From positions 1 to 35,983 of IMG/VR virus record IMGVR_UViG_3300005471_000036: DNA of 35,983 nucleotides; one strand, 5' to 3'. A program made the translations under genes and the position numbers. The notes beneath the pieces are model-generated. The model was given only the letters and a program-made list of their open reading frames with translations, made no database searches and was not told the origin of the DNA. The first letter of the stretch is position 1, and each line of letters opens with the position of its first letter. This document shows, piece after piece, positions 14,983 through 23,025 of the stretch. Source of the stretch: a virus.

Positions 14983-15926
14983 TATTCAACCGTCCATGTC
15001 ACGCCGGTTGAGGTGCGGTTTCCGCTAGACGACTGAGGCACCGCGCCGCCGGGGAATAGCGGATTCTTGTCGGACCATTCAGCAAGCGCCTGGTCGAAAC
15101 CCGCGTCAATCCGCCCGCCGTGCGCCTTAGCGTAATCGCGAGCCATTTTGGCGACCTCTTGCTTGCGCTGCTCGATCTTACGGCCATAAGTGATAATCTG
15201 ACGGTTGCCATCCGGAGTGTTTGCAATGTTCGGCACTGTCCCCTGAATGAATTGCCTGTCAGCATTCGACACGCCAGAACCAAGCGAACCAAGATTATCC
15301 ACAACGGATTTCTGGCTGACTTTTTGGAACAATTCATTCGCGGAAGCCGCTCCTTCCGGTAAAAATCCGGACGATACACCCGCCTGCTTGAGTTTGGTCG
15401 CAAACTCGCCGCCAATGCCAGAATAGAAGCTCGGATCGTGAGTTAGCTTTTCCATCACATTGAGATTGTTTATTGCCCCAACTGAATCTCTTGCCGCCTT
15501 GTTGAACCCAACAAAGGTTTCGCCGTAGTCTTTGCCAACAGCCTTATCGAATTCCTTCTCGCCGGACTCAATCTTGGTTGAGACGTTGGTACGAGACGCG
15601 CCAGCCTCCGCAAGCTGCTTTTTGAAGTCCAAAAATGGCAACGCCTTATCGCCAGCCTGACGACGATAGAGGTTATATGCCTGAAGATCGGCAGAACTTT
15701 CCGGCGCAAGCGATTTCTGGATGGCCGCGACTTTTGCGGCACCTTCAAGATCGCCCAACGAAGCAAGACTACCTATGGCCCTTTGATAACCATCCGGGCC
15801 ACCCTGTCCGAGATTGGCGAGAGAAAGCGCATCTCGGCGCGCAGCGTCTTGCTGCCCCTGCTTCCAAATCTGCGGCAGTTGCCCCAGCGATGAAAAATCA
15901 ACCTGCGGAACGGTCAATTCAGCCAT
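14982..15926 (-). CDS. Virion protein, ejection-type (P22 gp7/gp20 position)
   Basis: 314 residues. N-terminal VPQVDFSSLGQLPQIWKQGQ and DAARRDALSLANLGQGGPDG resemble helical N-termini of phage internal proteins; the middle (FDKAVGKDYGETFVGFNKAA to NNLNVMEKL) and end (REIEQ-type KIEQRKQEVAKMARDYAKAH) are helical and charged, the tail low-complexity. No catalytic motif. Assignment is from gene order between two other ejection-type genes. Confidence 0.65.
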   Translation of the reverse strand: MAELTVPQVDFSSLGQLPQIWKQGQQDAARRDALSLANLGQGGPDGYQRAIGSLASLGDLEGAAKVAAIQKSLAPESSADLQAYNLYRRQAGDKALPFLDFKKQLAEAGASRTNVSTKIESGEKEFDKAVGKDYGETFVGFNKAARDSVGAINNLNVMEKLTHDPSFYSGIGGEFATKLKQAGVSSGFLPEGAASANELFQKVSQKSVVDNLGSLGSGVSNADRQFIQGTVPNIANTPDGNRQIITYGRKIEQRKQEVAKMARDYAKAHGGRIDAGFDQALAEWSDKNPLFPGGAVPQSSSGNRTSTGVTWTVE

Positions 15927-15930
15927 GCGA

Positions 15931-16662
15931 TTAAGCCCGTGGCATCGTATTGTAAGGATTGGTCATCGTTTGCCCGCCGCCACCGAAGCCGCCCAGCAGC
16001 GACGTTCCGCCTGTAGCCGCGCCCACGCCGAGCTTCGCCAGATTAAGCCCGAGGCCCCACAAATTGCCCGAGCCGGCCATCTGGGCATTCGCGGCCTGTG
16101 TGTTCTGGCTGTTGATGCCGTTCGTGGTGTTCTGGTCGAGCCCGACGATGCTGTTGGCCGTGTTCGTATAGACAGGAGCCTTTGCGGCTTCCGCTCCAGC
16201 CTGACCGCCCACCGCGGAAAGCTCCGGATTGATGAGGCCACTCAGTTTCGTTTGCCAGTTGCCATATTCCTGGTTGGCCATGTTGCCGGCGCGATCGGAC
16301 AATGCCGCAAGCGTATTGCCGCCAACGTCACCACCCCTTGCAGCCGAGCTGCGGGCTATTCCATCAAGCGATTCATCGACGGCATAACGATAGCCCGGCC
16401 CCGCCTGAAACGCACCCGTTGCCCGCGTATTGCCTTCAGGACCGTTCACGCCGAGACTGTCGAGATAGAGCCCCGTTCCGGCGCCGTACTTCTGAGACAA
16501 CGGCGCGTAATATCCGCCCGCGGTCGTCAGCGCCCCGAGCGCGTCAGTCTGGCCCTGCTGAAGCGTGTTCGTCCCGCTGGCTCGAAGCGCATTGAGCCGT
16601 GCTGTGTTTTGATCCGCAGCGTCCCGCGCGGGAGCGCCAGTGAACACGTCAAAAAGTCCCAT
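15931..16662 (-). CDS. Virion protein, small ejection-type (P22 gp7/gp14 position)
   Basis: 243 residues, opening MGLFDVFTGAPARDAADQNT, which I recognise as the start of a small virion protein common in Bradyrhizobium-type podoviruses. Gly/Ala/Asn-rich repeats (GGYYAPLSQKYGAGTGLYLD, SLGVNGPEGNTRATGAFQAG, ANQEYGNWQTKLSGL) and a glycine-rich hydrophobic C-terminus (LGVGAATGGTSLLGGFGGGG) fit a protein that inserts into membranes during DNA ejection. Function inferred from composition and synteny. Confidence 0.7.
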   Translation of the reverse strand: MGLFDVFTGAPARDAADQNTARLNALRASGTNTLQQGQTDALGALTTAGGYYAPLSQKYGAGTGLYLDSLGVNGPEGNTRATGAFQAGPGYRYAVDESLDGIARSSAARGGDVGGNTLAALSDRAGNMANQEYGNWQTKLSGLINPELSAVGGQAGAEAAKAPVYTNTANSIVGLDQNTTNGINSQNTQAANAQMAGSGNLWGLGLNLAKLGVGAATGGTSLLGGFGGGGQTMTNPYNTMPRA

Positions 16663-16672
16663 GTCTTAATCC

Positions 16673-17266
16673 TTAAGCCAGCCGAACAGCGGTGATGTGG
16701 CTGTCCTTGGAGTTTCCGGTTTGGTTGAACAGAATCTTGCCGCTGGTAGAGTCCGGATCACGGCAACTGATCTTCAGGTCGCCGGCAGGGCTTGTAATGA
16801 TGCCTGACAGCGAAACTGCCGTGCCGCGAGTGAGGTTATTGGAATGCCCAGAGCCGGATGCAATGACCGTCGTGCCATCCCATAATTTGCAGTAGATCGC
16901 AGCCGTGCCGGCCGCGTCGATCACGGTCACAGTCCCGGTCACAAACCACGTTCCGGTCGTACCCTGTGAAATGCTGGGCCCGGTGAAGTAATTTGCCGCA
17001 TTGTCCAGCGCGACATCGGAACCCAGAGCGGCGCTGGTGCTTGTCAGGCCAATACGAAGGTCCAGAGTTGATCTGGAGAGGCCGTAACTGATAGTGAACG
17101 CACCGGTCGTGCCGTCGATGGATTCAACAGTCGCAGCAGCGGCCGGAATATCCGAAAGCGGCTGAAGCGTCTCAAGGAACTTAAATTTGTCGTACCACTC
17201 CTTGACCACCTGATTTCGGTCGTCAACCAAGGCATGGCTGATCGGAGGAAGGATGATCTTGGTCAT
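16673..17266 (-). CDS. Virion protein in the tail-needle (gp26) position
   Basis: 197 residues; its ATG overlaps the gp10-like stop (ATGA). N-terminal 35 residues are helical (SHALVDDRNQVVKEWYDKFK), the remaining 150 a Thr/Ser/Gly-rich beta domain (GAFTISYGLSRSTLDLRIGL, GTWFVTGTVTVIDAAGTAAI, YCKLWDGTTVIASGSG). In P22 the gene after gp10 is the tail needle gp26; some relatives have a beta-rich knob on the needle. No long coiled coil is visible here, so needle identity is uncertain. Confidence 0.6.
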   Translation of the reverse strand: MTKIILPPISHALVDDRNQVVKEWYDKFKFLETLQPLSDIPAAAATVESIDGTTGAFTISYGLSRSTLDLRIGLTSTSAALGSDVALDNAANYFTGPSISQGTTGTWFVTGTVTVIDAAGTAAIYCKLWDGTTVIASGSGHSNNLTRGTAVSLSGIITSPAGDLKISCRDPDSTSGKILFNQTGNSKDSHITAVRLA

Positions 17267-18672
17267 GCGGCTCGGGGCTCGCCCGTCATCTCTCCGCCCA
17301 TCAAACCGAAATGCGGCGGGTCAGACATGGCGACCTTCCAGATGTATCCTTGCCGCCCGCATGCCTTGATCTGGTTGATGCGAACGCGGGTTTTGCCAAG
17401 CGACTGTGCCCCGAGTTTGCGAATGCGCGGGATCGAGAATGTCTGTCCGCCATCGGTCGAATAAGAGAGTTCAACCGAAGGATCTGTTTCGATCGGCTCT
17501 GTTCCTGCGGCCTCGCCAACCCCCATGGAAAAGTCAAAGAACGCAGAGCCGCCGCGGGCCCTATGAGGGAAGTCCTGCAAGGGCGCAGACCAAACCTCGC
17601 AAATCAACGGATCATCTATTTCGGTGCTGGCCGTGCTTGTGATCTGTTGCACGTTTCCGGTTTGGGAATCGCCGCATAGCCACTTTCCAAAAGCGTAATA
17701 GGTCTGCGTGATGCGGCTGTTATCAAGCAGGTAGCTTCGGCGTTGATGCCACTTGCCGTTGTTCAGGTTGAGTACCCACGTCCAGTCAGGACAAGTGATT
17801 TGAATGAACGCATGGCCACGGGAGATATAGGAACACATCTCCAGCGTCGTCTTGTCGGAAACGGCCTCGATCAGAGCGTCAAGATCGGGCGGGGAAACCT
17901 TTGAGGGCGTATAACCATCAAGCCGATAGACCGCGTTGTCATCGCCGATGATGTGCAGGCTCTTGGAAAAATTGCTTTCATGCCCGGTGACGCAATACGG
18001 CCCGGCAATTCCTCGGGGGATCACATCAACCCGCGACAATGGAAACGGCGAAGTCGCGGCATCCGCATAAACACCTGTTGCCTTGTTTCCAAGGGCATAG
18101 AACCGGCCACCCCAGGTTACGCCCCTCAGTAACCCGCCGGATTCCTGATCGGTCGTGAACGACAGTGCGCTGACAGTAACAGCGTTAAGGCCCGTCGCCC
18201 AAATCTGTCCGCTGCCGGTCGTGAAGATCAAATAACCATCAAGAGCCGTCACCGAATTGACCGCCGGTAGATCGGCATCAAACCCACTCGTTACCGCAGA
18301 CGGCGTGAACGTCGCTATGTTGCCGTCAGGATCGACAAATACCTTGTCCGGCGTGGCTGCATTGTTGCGGGCGAAGAAGCCCTTCTTGGTGCCAGTGAGG
18401 TTACCTACGTTGGTAGTAGCACCACCCGATGAGGTCCATTTCTCCAACTTGCCGCTAAAGGCGGCGTACAGCGTGCCGGAAACCTCGATCAGGCCACGGC
18501 AACCCGTTCGGGCGGTTGTGCCGAAGTTCACCAGTCCCGGCGACCGATGCCGGACGGCTGTAGCCCTTGCGCCCTCGCCAAGAGGTTCGGCATAGCAATT
18601 ATACAGCCGTCCCGCACCTTCCGACGCCCTCAATCCCGGTGAGTGAGACAAAGGAAAGACGATCTTGGGCAT
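17263..18672 (-). CDS. P22 gp10-like packaged-DNA stabilisation / tail hub protein
   Basis: 469 residues, the usual length for P22 gp10. Typical features: RLYNCYAEPLGEGARA near 22, the opening of a beta-propeller-like repeat (RHRSPGLVNFGTTARTGCRG, EVSGTLYAAFSGKLEKW), FTTGSGQIWATGL, and TWVLNLNNGKWHQRRSYL near 300. gp10 plugs the portal-gp4 channel so packaged DNA stays in and forms the tail hub. It follows the HNH gene with a one-base TGATG overlap. Fold and order make the assignment good; direct identity to P22 looks low. Confidence 0.75.
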   Translation of the reverse strand: MPKIVFPLSHSPGLRASEGAGRLYNCYAEPLGEGARATAVRHRSPGLVNFGTTARTGCRGLIEVSGTLYAAFSGKLEKWTSSGGATTNVGNLTGTKKGFFARNNAATPDKVFVDPDGNIATFTPSAVTSGFDADLPAVNSVTALDGYLIFTTGSGQIWATGLNAVTVSALSFTTDQESGGLLRGVTWGGRFYALGNKATGVYADAATSPFPLSRVDVIPRGIAGPYCVTGHESNFSKSLHIIGDDNAVYRLDGYTPSKVSPPDLDALIEAVSDKTTLEMCSYISRGHAFIQITCPDWTWVLNLNNGKWHQRRSYLLDNSRITQTYYAFGKWLCGDSQTGNVQQITSTASTEIDDPLICEVWSAPLQDFPHRARGGSAFFDFSMGVGEAAGTEPIETDPSVELSYSTDGGQTFSIPRIRKLGAQSLGKTRVRINQIKACGRQGYIWKVAMSDPPHFGLMGGEMTGEPRAA

Positions 18673-19190
18673 CAGACAACAACGCCAATTTCGCCGCGAG
18701 CCTTAATTGCGGCATCGCGGTAAGCATTGTGTGCGGCTAATGGGTCAGCAAAATAACCAAGATGGACAGCGCGCCCCTCGTTGCTTATTGAGGCCTGCCA
18801 CTTATCCATTGATTTAGCGAATGAAACGCCTTTGTAGCCGCTAGTGTTTCGCGATGTGACACCGACATTCCAAGCGTTCTCGCAACAAGAGATTTGGCGC
18901 AAATTATCGATCCGGTCATCGGTCTTTATGCGATTGGCATGATCTAAGAAAGATTCCGGCCACTCACCAAAAGTATAGAACCATGCAAGACGGCTCGCTT
19001 TATATAACTCGCCGTCAATGCGGATTATGCGATACCCGCGCTTATTAATTGTGCCGGCAACACTTCCAGCCACAGCCTTTGGGGATGCTGTAATTCTCCA
19101 AAGGAACAGGCCCGTGATCGGATCGTATTGGAGCGCTTCTATAAGTCGCTCATGAGTTAATGGCCGATCATTCCTAATTGCTGCCATCAA
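18672..19190 (-). CDS. HNH homing endonuclease with AP2 DNA-binding domain
   Basis: 172 residues. Residues 20-107 are a phage-type HNH nuclease: LFLWRITASP, RGYRIIRIDGELYKASRLAW, then DHANRIKTDDRIDNLRQIS with Asp83-His84, Asn97 and Asn105 as likely active-site residues. Residues 117-163 (SGYKGVSFAKSMDKWQASIS ... LGYFADPLAAHNAYRDAA) are an AP2-like DNA-binding domain. Such free-standing enzymes cut intron-less alleles and spread themselves; no virion role is expected. It sits between the gp4-like and gp10-like genes with start/stop overlaps on both sides (ATGA and TGATG), so it does not break the operon. Confidence 0.9.
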   Translation of the reverse strand: MMAAIRNDRPLTHERLIEALQYDPITGLFLWRITASPKAVAGSVAGTINKRGYRIIRIDGELYKASRLAWFYTFGEWPESFLDHANRIKTDDRIDNLRQISCCENAWNVGVTSRNTSGYKGVSFAKSMDKWQASISNEGRAVHLGYFADPLAAHNAYRDAAIKARGEIGVVV

Positions 19191-19534
19191 TAAAACTCTG
19201 TCTTGAGCGTTTCAAAACTTGGCTTGGCCGTCGTCAGCCGGCGCAGGGTTTTTTCGTCCTGCATCTTGGCGTCTTCATTGATCGGCGAGCCGAAGTCAGG
19301 CCCGGCGATGTTGGCGAGCAGCCTTGCCAGCGGCAGGAAGTATTGGTTCTCGATCGCCTCATCGTCCTGTATATAGACGATGCCATCGGCCGATAGCTGG
19401 GCCAGCAACGGATCAAGCAAGCCGTCGAACGTGTCCTGATCTTCAGCGGCCAGCGTTTCGCCGGGCTCGATGATGCCAAGATCCTTTGCCGCCCGCTCGA
19501 TCAATTGCGAGCGGGTTTTGGTGATGTCAACCAT
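19187..19534 (-). CDS. P22 gp4-like tail accessory factor (portal-tail adaptor)
   Basis: 115 residues. Helical pattern ITKTRSQLIERAAKDLGIIE, then FDGLLDPLLAQLSADGIVYI, and NQYFLPLARLLANIAGPDFG resembles gp4/gp6-type adaptor proteins that bind the portal after packaging. Shorter than P22 gp4 (about 166 residues). Its place between capsid/decoration genes and the gp10-like gene agrees with P22 order, with the endonuclease inserted directly after it. Confidence 0.65.
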   Translation of the reverse strand: MVDITKTRSQLIERAAKDLGIIEPGETLAAEDQDTFDGLLDPLLAQLSADGIVYIQDDEAIENQYFLPLARLLANIAGPDFGSPINEDAKMQDEKTLRRLTTAKPSFETLKTEFY

Positions 19535-19537
19535 GGC

Positions 19538-20008
19538 CTAGAAAGCCGCAGTGACCGTTACGCTGGAGCTGAGCGGAATCCAGCGCATGATGTGCCGCCA
19601 TGTCGTTGTCGTGGTATCGGCGCCGCCGATGACCAGCTTGAGAATGCCAGCCGGAATGATGACACTGCCGCCGGTCGAAGTGGTCGGGCCCTGGAGCGCC
19701 ACGCCGTTCGCGGCGATGACCGGAGCCGTGGTAAGTGCGGTAAAGTCGCAGTTCACGATGCCGCCAGGCGCAACCGAGGCCGTCGAAACGGATGCGCCCG
19801 TGATGGTGGTTGCGGAACCCAGCGTGCCATCAGCCGACCACTGGATGGTCGAAGCCGCCGAATCCGAATCCACGACGTTCTCGGAAAGCAAGTCCGTGAT
19901 CCGAATGAAGCCGCCGGCAATCGTAAACACCGTCATGCCGTTGGTGAGAATGCTGGCGCCGGTTACGGTAACGCCCGCAAGACCGTCGAAGCCTGTGATA
20001 TTGACCAT
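19538..20008 (-). CDS. Beta-rich virion protein, unknown
   Basis: 156 residues, Thr/Ser/Gly/Ala-rich and predicted nearly all beta (GVTVTGASILTNGMTVFTIA, IQWSADGTLGSATTITGASV, GSVIIPAGILKLVIGG). One of three such small genes between coat protein and gp4-like gene; these may be decoration or head-completion proteins. No motif identifies it. Confidence 0.6.
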   Translation of the reverse strand: MVNITGFDGLAGVTVTGASILTNGMTVFTIAGGFIRITDLLSENVVDSDSAASTIQWSADGTLGSATTITGASVSTASVAPGGIVNCDFTALTTAPVIAANGVALQGPTTSTGGSVIIPAGILKLVIGGADTTTTTWRHIMRWIPLSSSVTVTAAF

Positions 20009-20020
20009 TGGAATTGCTCC

Positions 20021-20428
20021 TTATCGGTCGTTGTCGGGGATGTACAAGAGGATGACGGTGACAGCGCCGGCAGATGCCGCCGTGCCCGTCTGTGCGTATT
20101 TGATGAACAGCGGTGTGTCGACGGTCACCTTGTAGCCCTTGGCTGCAAAGGTCTCCGTCGTATCCACTTCAAGTTCGTTGATATCGGTTGCGCCGAGAAT
20201 GGCGGACGCATCCGCGGCCGTCCCGACCGTCAGAACATTGGTCGTGGCAGCGTTGAAGGCTTCCGTGATCTTGACGATCATGTCGATGACGATTGCGCCG
20301 GCCGGAAGCGTTCCGAGAGGAACCTTACCCGCCGTGCCGATGTTCACGGTGTCGTAGGCAACAGATGCGCGCATATACGGCACCTGCTGTGTAAGAACGC
20401 CCCGAGGGGCAACGGCATTGTTTCCCAT
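20021..20428 (-). CDS. Beta-rich virion protein, possible decoration protein
   Basis: 135 residues. Sequence such as YDTVNIGTAGKVPLGTLPAG, AIVIDMIVKITEAFNAATTN and DTPLFIKYAQTGTAASAG shows a beta-sandwich-like protein. It is preceded by a terminator (20454-20483), so it may be made in lower amounts than the gene before it. Function is guessed from position among head genes. Confidence 0.6.
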   Translation of the reverse strand: MGNNAVAPRGVLTQQVPYMRASVAYDTVNIGTAGKVPLGTLPAGAIVIDMIVKITEAFNAATTNVLTVGTAADASAILGATDINELEVDTTETFAAKGYKVTVDTPLFIKYAQTGTAASAGAVTVILLYIPDNDR

Positions 20429-20453
20429 AGGGGGATGTCCTTTGCTGAAAATG

Positions 20454-20483
20454 AAAAATGGGCGGCAGGTTTCCCCGCCGCCC
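20454..20483 (-). terminator. Terminator between head genes
   Basis: On the minus strand GGGCGGC (20483-20477) pairs with GCCGCCC (20466-20460), followed by ATTTTTCATTTT. Placed just after the gene downstream of the major capsid protein, it may trim transcript levels beyond that point. Confidence 0.75.
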
Positions 20484-20491
20484 GTGAGCCG

Positions 20492-20956
20492 TTACGGCAC
20501 GTAGAAGTAGACGACGAGCGTTGACGTGCCCGTACCACCGGTTGCAGCGTCGGTCACGATCGTGCCCTGAAGCACGGTTTCCGCGCCGAAGGTCTGCGGG
20601 CCGTCCGTCAGGATTTTGCCCTGAAGCGGAAACCACATGCCGGCCGCCCCGAGATGCACGCTCACGTCACCCGTGATGGTGCCGAGATTGCCGAGCCCGT
20701 CATCGTCTGCGGAGTCAACACCATTGGCTGCCCAGCCGATGTCAATGTCAAACTCCTCGGTGCCGTTGGTATCGAGGTCATCGCCACCCCACCAGCCACC
20801 GACGATCACCGCGCCCTTGGGAACGCGGCAGTATTCGATGATGGTGGCGGCGGCGAGGTTGGAAGCGTGCTCATAAGTGCCATGAGCAACGCGGAGGATG
20901 CCGGTTCCGGGGACCGGATAGCCCGTGGCTGCGTTAGTCGTGCGAACAGTAGCCAT
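20492..20956 (-). CDS. Head protein downstream of the capsid gene
   Basis: 154 residues, beta-rich with several Asp/Gly turns (GAVIVGGWWGGDDLDTNGTE, EFDIDIGWAANGVDSADDDG, LQGKILTDGPQTFGAETVLQ). It starts 14 bases after the capsid gene and ends right before a strong terminator, as for a protein needed in high copy; a capsid decoration or stabilising protein is therefore likely. Confidence 0.65.
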   Translation of the reverse strand: MATVRTTNAATGYPVPGTGILRVAHGTYEHASNLAAATIIEYCRVPKGAVIVGGWWGGDDLDTNGTEEFDIDIGWAANGVDSADDDGLGNLGTITGDVSVHLGAAGMWFPLQGKILTDGPQTFGAETVLQGTIVTDAATGGTGTSTLVVYFYVP

Positions 20957-20970
20957 GTGATGTGCTCCTG

Positions 20971-22071
20971 TTAGTTGACGGTCGCGAAGTAGCCGGTGAC
21001 GACGCCGTGATCCTTCAGATCAGCCGTGTCAGTCGTGCCGCTTCCGAACTTCATCTTCTCGATGCCGTAGATGGCCTCGATCGCAACGCCGCGCTTGTCG
21101 CCGTAGTCGAAGGTCTGCTCCTTCGAGGTCCAGCGCTTGGCGTAGGCCGCACCGACTGCCTGAGCGCCGCAGAGGAAGGCGCAGCCGACTTCGGTGGTCG
21201 CGCTGTCACCGACGTTGGTGAACGGCGTGGCCAGCTCGTCGTACATCTCGGGGATTTCCTTGATGATCATGCCGTCCCAGAGAAGATCGCCGCCCTTGAA
21301 CAGGCGGTTGTTTTCCAGTTCAAGGCGGACCTCGCGTTCGGCCTGGACGATGGGCGATGAGGACTCGTTCTTGAGGTCTCGGAACAGCCGGGGATCGAGA
21401 TACAACAGATAGTAGTGTCGGCCGTTCGCCTCGGAGCGGATGGGGCGAATGTGCGGGGATGCAGTGACCCGCGCCATGTACTTCATCTTGGAGATGGCGG
21501 CCGCCGTGATCTTGTCGGCCGACGTGTCCAGCAAGGCCAGATCGGAACTGTGATCGGTACCTCCGGACGCGGCGGCACCGAACAAGACGCGATCGACGTT
21601 ATCGACCAGCCACGCATCCTTCTGGGCTTCCGAGGCCGTGTCGTAGCGAACGCCGTTGATGGACGCGAGGCCCTGAATGATCAGTTTCTCGGTGTCCTTC
21701 ATCGACCAGTCCTTGAGGACGGACTTGCCGGCTTCGCGGAGGCCGATCGCAGAGAACTGCTCGTCAATCTCGGCAACGCGCACGCCGTTGCGGCGCTTGG
21801 TCACCGCGACCTCGAACGAGCGGGACGACATGTCCTCTTCGTTGCCTTCCAGCACGTTGCGGCCGGTGATGGCGTTCTGGGTCAGCTTGTTGACGAGCGC
21901 AAAATTGATGCGGTCGCCGGGCTTCTTGGAGAGGTTTTCCTTGACCTGGATAACGTTGGACTCGTTCGTCCCCATTTCGCCGGAAAAGCGGTTTTCGGTC
22001 AGGTATTCGGTGAAGTACTTGTCGTCCCACTGCTCGACAGTGAGGCCGGCGCTAACGCGAGTGTCAGCCAT
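20971..22071 (-). CDS. Major capsid (coat) protein
   Basis: 366 residues; AGGA nine bases before ATG 22071. Features: LTVEQWDDKYFTEYLTENRF, NVIQVKENLSKKPGDRINFA, NVLEGNEEDMSSRSFEVAVT, GRHYYLLYLDPRLFRDLKNE, FLCGAQAVGAAYAKRW and a final VTGYFATVN. These match the N4-gp56/DUF4043 capsid families, which have the HK97 fold. Lies after the portal and scaffold genes and before the small head proteins, as expected. Confidence 0.85.
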   Translation of the reverse strand: MADTRVSAGLTVEQWDDKYFTEYLTENRFSGEMGTNESNVIQVKENLSKKPGDRINFALVNKLTQNAITGRNVLEGNEEDMSSRSFEVAVTKRRNGVRVAEIDEQFSAIGLREAGKSVLKDWSMKDTEKLIIQGLASINGVRYDTASEAQKDAWLVDNVDRVLFGAAASGGTDHSSDLALLDTSADKITAAAISKMKYMARVTASPHIRPIRSEANGRHYYLLYLDPRLFRDLKNESSSPIVQAEREVRLELENNRLFKGGDLLWDGMIIKEIPEMYDELATPFTNVGDSATTEVGCAFLCGAQAVGAAYAKRWTSKEQTFDYGDKRGVAIEAIYGIEKMKFGSGTTDTADLKDHGVVTGYFATVN

Positions 22072-22109
22072 GGTAGATTGTCCTTTCGGACATCAGCATC
22101 CGGCGGCCA

Positions 22110-22916
22110 TCATCCAGACGGCACGGTTCGGTTGAAGATGTCTTGTAGCGATGAAGGCCCGGACCATGCCGGGCCACTTCTGGCGCCGACATTGCGAGCG
22201 CCTGCGAGGTTGGAGGGCATGACCGGAGCGCGCTGCTGCGCTTGAGCGGCAGGCTGTTGTTCGCCCGGCGCAATGCCGTGTTTGGCGAGGATTTCGGCTT
22301 CGACCTTGGCGCGAAATGCCACGGGGTCATCGCCGATCTCGGCTTGCGCCAACTGGCGCTTGTGCCACTGCACAGCCGCCGCATAGCGGTTGGGGCTGCT
22401 TACGACCTTCTGGTAGTCGGCAGGATCGAGCTTCTGGCTTTGCAGGGCGCTGATAAACGCCTGCTCGGCTTCGCTCACCGTCTCGGGGGTAAAGCGCGTT
22501 TCCGCGTTGTCCCTTGCGATGGCGAGGAGCGTCTGATTGATCTGATCGAATTGCGGAGAGACGGACTGCATGACTTCATGCCGTGTCGCCTTCGCCGGGT
22601 CTTCGAAGAAATCAGGCGCCTGTGCTTGCTCAACCTTCGGAACCGGAACGCGCTGCAAAAGCTCGGTGACCTGACGCTGAAGCGTCTCGTTCGATCGCCG
22701 AAAATCCGCAACCTCTTCCGTGTAACGCTTGACCTTCTGCTTCTCGGCATGAAGGGCTTCATGCGGAACCATCTTTGTCCCACGTTCGCCTTCCTGCTCC
22801 GTCGCTTCAGTCTGTTCCTGCTGGCTTTCGCCTTCAGCAACCTGCGTTACGGTTTCCTGCTCGTCTGTCGCGGGCGCGGTTGTGCTCCCCGACAGGATGT
22901 TATCCAGATCGGCCAT
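22110..22916 (-). CDS. Scaffolding protein
   Basis: 268 residues. Acidic, Gln/Glu-rich N-terminus (DEQETVTQVAEGESQQEQTE), central coiled coil (HAEKQKVKRYTEEVADFRRS, NETLQRQVTELLQRV), helical middle, low-complexity C-terminus (GEQQPAAQAQQRAPVMPSNL). Composition and position between portal and coat match P22 gp8-type scaffolds that guide capsid assembly and then leave. Confidence 0.8.
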   Translation of the reverse strand: MADLDNILSGSTTAPATDEQETVTQVAEGESQQEQTEATEQEGERGTKMVPHEALHAEKQKVKRYTEEVADFRRSNETLQRQVTELLQRVPVPKVEQAQAPDFFEDPAKATRHEVMQSVSPQFDQINQTLLAIARDNAETRFTPETVSEAEQAFISALQSQKLDPADYQKVVSSPNRYAAAVQWHKRQLAQAEIGDDPVAFRAKVEAEILAKHGIAPGEQQPAAQAQQRAPVMPSNLAGARNVGARSGPAWSGPSSLQDIFNRTVPSG

Positions 22917-23025
22917 AGTGGTTCCTAGTTTTTGTGCATAGACACAGACGCCCGCAGATCGGCGACATCACATGTTTAACGAGACTGTTCTCGGACGCCC
23001 GTTTAGGTCGGCGATACCTATTCCT

